Shown here piece by piece: positions 60,799 through 64,000 of a DNA stretch of 64,000 bases; the first letter of the stretch is position 1, and every line of letters begins with the position of its first letter. Source of the DNA: Rummeliibacillus sp963792445 (GTDB lineage: Bacteria; Bacillota; Bacilli; Bacillales_A; Planococcaceae). The position numbers and the translations under genes are program-made. The DNA lies in the NCBI GenBank assembly GCA_963792445.1, contig CAWBWO010000002.1:310001-374000 (forward strand), read 5' to 3'. The notes under the pieces are model-generated. The model saw only the letters and a list, made by a program, of their open reading frames with translations. It was not told the DNA's origin and did no database searches.

Positions 60799-61177
60799 AA
60801 TGATGATGACATCTAAACTCCATCGAGCTACAGTTACACAAGCTGATTTAAACTATGTAGGTAGTATAACAATTGATGCGGATTTACTGGATTCAGTTGG
60901 CATTTTACCAAATGAAAAAGTCCAAATTGTGAATAATAATAATGGTGCACGGTTTGAGACATATACAATTGCAGGCGAACGAGGTTCTGGGGTTATTTGC
61001 TTAAATGGAGCAGCCGCTAGACTAGTTCAACCAGGTGATATTGTGATCATCATAGGTTATAGTTACATGACAGTGGAAGAAGCAAAAAACTATGAACCAA
61101 AAGTTGCAATTTTAGATGGAAACAATAAAATAAAACAACTGATTCACAATGAACCAGAAGCAACTGTAATAATGTAA
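60791..61177 (+). CDS. panD: Aspartate 1-decarboxylase precursor
   Basis: Makes beta-alanine from L-aspartate using a pyruvoyl group formed by self-cleavage at Gly-Ser in NYVGSITID (Ser near residue 26). LHRATVTQADLNYVGS and ERGSGVICLNGAAARLVQPGDIVIII match the family. 128 aa. ATG behind AAGGAG. Last gene of panBCD; terminator follows. Confidence 0.96.
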   Translation: MLKMMMTSKLHRATVTQADLNYVGSITIDADLLDSVGILPNEKVQIVNNNNGARFETYTIAGERGSGVICLNGAAARLVQPGDIVIIIGYSYMTVEEAKNYEPKVAILDGNNKIKQLIHNEPEATVIM

Positions 61178-61180
61178 TTG

Positions 61181-61219
61181 AAAATCCCCTATAAAGGCTA
61201 ACTTTATAGGGGATTTTCT
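61181..61219 (+). terminator. Terminator of panBCD
   Basis: AAAATCCCCTATAAAG pairs perfectly with CTTTATAGGGGATTTT (16 bp) around a 5-base loop. Confidence 0.93.
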
Positions 61220-61479
61220 AATGATGAAAGCTGAAATCAATCCACTAAAAGAGCTTTATACGATAGGATTATATTAATAAAAAAATATTGTAATCAATAA
61301 TGAAAATCAAGCTTGATTTTGATACCACGAAACATTGAACCACGAAAATTATCATTGAACCTAATGTTTATCGAAACACTTAGCACTTTCTGGACGATCC
61401 ATCACTTAACTAGAGGCTATTCCGTTTGAAATATGATAAAATCTTCAATATACCATGTACGGAAAGTTGTGAAGAATAA
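61220..61479. other. Spacer upstream of dinG
   Basis: 260 AT-rich bases with no gene. A perfect 18-bp palindrome AAAATCAAGCTTGATTTT is at 61303-61320. TTGAAA...GATAAAAT near 61428-61442 may be promoter-like, but spacing is poor. Nothing else is supported. Confidence 0.4.
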
Positions 61480-64000
61480 ATGGAAAGTAAAACTTACGCC
61501 ATTGTCGATTTAGAAACAACGGGTCATTCCTCACAACAAGGAGACCGCATTATCCAAATCGCCATTGTCTTGATGAAAGATTGGGAAGTAATATCCAAAT
61601 ACACTTCCTTTGTCAATCCTGGTCAGAAAATCCCTCACTTCATACAAGACTTAACACATATTACAGACAAAGATGTAGCAGATGCTCCTACTTTTGAAGA
61701 GCAAGCTGGGCAAATTTATGAGCTATTACAGGACACAATTTTTGTTGCACATAACACTGATTTTGATTTACCGTTTTTACAAGCAGAGTTTAAACGAGCA
61801 GGTTTACCAAAATGGTTTGGAAAAGAAATGGATACTGTTGAATTATCGAAAATTCTTTTTCCAACAGCTTATAGTTTTAAATTACAAGATATAACAATGG
61901 AACTTGGAATAAGTCTAACGCATGCTCATCGTGCGGATGATGATGCGCTTGCAACTGCTTATTTACTGAAGGCTTGCTTTGAAAAACTCTTATCATTACC
62001 ACTATTAACGATTGAACAACTGCATCAAAGATCATTTCAATTAAAATCAAGTTTATCTCAACTTTTTTTAGATGCGATTCATATAAAAAGAAGACGTTCT
62101 CTTGAGGATGATGACTATTTTTATTATCGAGATATCGCTTTAAAAAAACCTATTAAATCAGAAAATGAAGAAAATGAAAAGCTACATTATCCTTCTACAT
62201 TCCAAGAAAAAGAACAGCTTTTTAGGGAAGCGTTCGATACTTTTGAAGTTCGTCCAGACCAATTTAAAATGATGGATGCCATTTGGCAAGCGCTCGTTAC
62301 AAAGAAAGAAATAATGACTGAGGCATCAACCGGTATAGGAAAGACGCTCGCCTATCTAATGCCGTCTATCATTTTTGCAAAAAAGAATCATTGCACAGTA
62401 GGAATAAGTACGTATACTTCTCATTTGTTAGATCAATTGTTACAAGAAGAACTTCCAAAGGCAGAGGCGATATTAAAAACAAAGGTTTCTGCAACTGTTG
62501 TAAAAGGTATGGAACATTATGTAGATATTGACCGTTTCTGTGACCTTCTACAAGTTAATGAAGATTCGTATGATGAAAACTTTACGAAGATGCAATTGAT
62601 TGTTTGGCTACAAGATACTGAAACTGGAGATTTAGGAGAGGTTACATTATCTGGTGGAGGACAGTATTTTGTCGATAAAATCCGCCGTACAAAAACCACT
62701 TCTCAAACACATCAAAAGAATGCGTATGACTTCTATTTGCAAGCATTATCGAATTGTCAGGGAGCAGATATCGTTATAACGAATCACTCAATGGTATTAG
62801 CTGACTTAGGCAGAGAAAATCCTGTTTTAGAACATGTGAGTGGTTGGATATTAGACGAAGGTCATCAATTTTTGCAAGCTGCAACGTTACGTGACGAGAA
62901 GATATTTTCATATACTCAATGGAAATACCTATTTGGTCAAATTGGATCAACTGAAACCCATAATATAGAGCATCCATTCTACAAATGCTTACAAAACGAA
63001 AGAAAAATTCCTTTTAGACAATTGACAACTTTAGAATCTCAGTTCAAAGACATGATCAGGTTATTTGATCGTGCAATTGATCAATTAATCCATCAACTAG
63101 CATTAAAAAAAGTAAAAAATCGTCAACATAAACAAAGTATCTTACTATCAACTATCGAATGGTCGCAACCTTTTAGTATTGAATTTAGTCGTAAATTAAC
63201 GCACTGGCTAAATCTTGCAGAATCTATTACATCTACCTATTTACGATATCCTGATGAATTGTCCATAAAACAACAAGCTAGTCTAGCTGATTGGCAATAT
63301 CAACTACGAGAACTTAAAATACGTGCTGCTGAGTGGGAAGCAATTTTTATTCAACAGCAAGAAAATGATACCGCATGGATTGAAATAGATACGAGAAGTA
63401 TGCCGGGAAGTCTTCATATTTATAAAAGACCTGTTCGGGTAGAGAATGCCATTTCAAACGTTTTGCATGCATACAGAAATCGTGCAGGAATCATTTGGAC
63501 TTCTGGGACTTTAACTGTGCCAAATGATAAACGATTTATCGCACATCAACTAGGACTTTCAAATAATGTACCACTCTATCAGTTCCAAGCACCAAAGTCT
63601 TATTATGATGGTGCTAGTGTGTATATCGTAGAAGACATGCCTGATATACAAAAGGTAACGCAATCACATTATATTGAAGCGGTCGCAGATGCAATAGTTC
63701 AAACTGTACTAGCAACTGAAGGACGTTGTTTTGTTTTATTTACAGCACAAGATATGCTTCGCAAAACAGTGGAGTTAATACAAGAAACAGGTACATTAGA
63801 TGACTATATGTTATTTGCACAAGGAATATCATCAGGTAGTAGAATGCGTTTATTGAAAATGTTCCAGCGATTTGATCATTCTGTATTGTTTGGTACGAAT
63901 AGTTTTTGGGAAGGGGTAGATGTACCTGGAGATGCACTTTCAGCTGTTATCGTAGTAAGATTGCCATTTACTTCACCAGAAGAGCCATTCTTTAAAGCAA
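61480..64000 (+). CDS. dinG: DinG-type exonuclease/helicase protein, N-terminal 840 codons (cut by window edge)
   Basis: The frame is open from ATG 61480 to the window end, so the C-terminus is missing. An N-terminal DEDD 3'-5' exonuclease domain (about 1-165; IVDLETTGH with Asp10 and Glu12, AHNTDFDLPF, HRADDDA) is fused to a superfamily 2 helicase-like domain: Walker A TGIGKT (Lys288), motif II DEGH (Asp459-His462), later SGTL, and FGTNSFWEGVDVPG. The four-cysteine iron-sulfur cluster of E. coli DinG/XPD is not seen, as in other Gram-positive DinG proteins, which act as nucleases. It follows panBCD as in B. subtilis. Confidence 0.93.
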   Translation, partial: MESKTYAIVDLETTGHSSQQGDRIIQIAIVLMKDWEVISKYTSFVNPGQKIPHFIQDLTHITDKDVADAPTFEEQAGQIYELLQDTIFVAHNTDFDLPFLQAEFKRAGLPKWFGKEMDTVELSKILFPTAYSFKLQDITMELGISLTHAHRADDDALATAYLLKACFEKLLSLPLLTIEQLHQRSFQLKSSLSQLFLDAIHIKRRRSLEDDDYFYYRDIALKKPIKSENEENEKLHYPSTFQEKEQLFREAFDTFEVRPDQFKMMDAIWQALVTKKEIMTEASTGIGKTLAYLMPSIIFAKKNHCTVGISTYTSHLLDQLLQEELPKAEAILKTKVSATVVKGMEHYVDIDRFCDLLQVNEDSYDENFTKMQLIVWLQDTETGDLGEVTLSGGGQYFVDKIRRTKTTSQTHQKNAYDFYLQALSNCQGADIVITNHSMVLADLGRENPVLEHVSGWILDEGHQFLQAATLRDEKIFSYTQWKYLFGQIGSTETHNIEHPFYKCLQNERKIPFRQLTTLESQFKDMIRLFDRAIDQLIHQLALKKVKNRQHKQSILLSTIEWSQPFSIEFSRKLTHWLNLAESITSTYLRYPDELSIKQQASLADWQYQLRELKIRAAEWEAIFIQQQENDTAWIEIDTRSMPGSLHIYKRPVRVENAISNVLHAYRNRAGIIWTSGTLTVPNDKRFIAHQLGLSNNVPLYQFQAPKSYYDGASVYIVEDMPDIQKVTQSHYIEAVADAIVQTVLATEGRCFVLFTAQDMLRKTVELIQETGTLDDYMLFAQGISSGSRMRLLKMFQRFDHSVLFGTNSFWEGVDVPGDALSAVIVVRLPFTSPEEPFFKA

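Noticed and set aside
1..64000. rRNA, tRNA genes, prophage or genomic island
   Set aside because: No rRNA or tRNA signature, integrase, transposase or att-like repeat was seen. Gene order is that of the Bacillus core chromosome throughout.

Overview
The window is 64 kb of low-GC Firmicutes chromosome from an endospore-forming member of the Bacillales. Spore genes (spoIVA, sleB-ypeB, a dacB-like carboxypeptidase), menaquinone and bacillithiol genes, ResDE, FapR- and FMN-type control and AGGAGG ribosome sites all fit. Gene order follows the Bacillus subtilis scpB-to-dinG arc almost gene for gene. The differences (no spmAB, sigX, trp genes or bshB1; plsC next to cmk; a YugP peptidase after ypjA), together with the intergenic repeats, point to a Planococcaceae/Lysinibacillus-like relative. 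That placement is inference. No rRNA, tRNA, CRISPR array, prophage, insertion sequence or complete mobile element was seen. This is core chromosome, not an island.

Layout. 0-9 kb: scpB end, dacB, rluB and the cytochrome c maturation/respiratory control set resABCDE. 8.9-9.8 kb: FMN riboswitch and riboflavin transporter ribU. 10-16.9 kb: trhO, a small unknown, a LysR regulator, a NlpC/P60 cell-wall hydrolase, a flavin oxidoreductase, fabI with a FapR operator, and ferredoxin. 17-25 kb: ypbB-recQ-ypbE, ypdA, ansA, prsW, sleB-ypeB. 25-35 kb: PilZ protein, cmk-plsC-ypfD, der-gpsA, yphE-yphF, spoIVA, HU. 35-39 kb: folE-mtrB and hepS-menG-hepT, ndk. 39.6-46.8 kb: cheR and the aromatic amino acid run aroC-aroB-aroH-hisC-tyrA-aroA. 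47-51.5 kb: ypiA-ypiB-ypiF and the menaquinol:cytochrome c reductase qcrABC. 51.6-61.2 kb: ypjA, YugP-like peptidase, YitT-family protein, dapB-mgsA-bshA-cca-birA and panBCD. The dinG gene runs off the right edge.

How the parts join. ResABC matures the c-type cytochrome that QcrC carries. HepS/HepT/MenG make the menaquinone that QcrABC oxidises. A consensus ResD site precedes resA and degenerate ResD-like sites precede qcrA, so this respiratory block may be under one regulator. FapR (fabI) and FMN (ribU) control are readable directly.

Most notable: (1) four normally intact genes, aroA, qcrA, a yugP-like peptidase and birA, are each interrupted by small indels within 12 kb (46.4-58.4 kb), and none was seen elsewhere; (2) intergenic spacers carry at least three families of hairpin elements, several with compensatory base changes between copies; (3) panB has a strong promoter and a leader with mutually exclusive antiterminator/terminator pairing; (4) trhO has a long leader with repeated complementary hexamers, one at its ribosome site. 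I did not find a clearly new multi-gene system.
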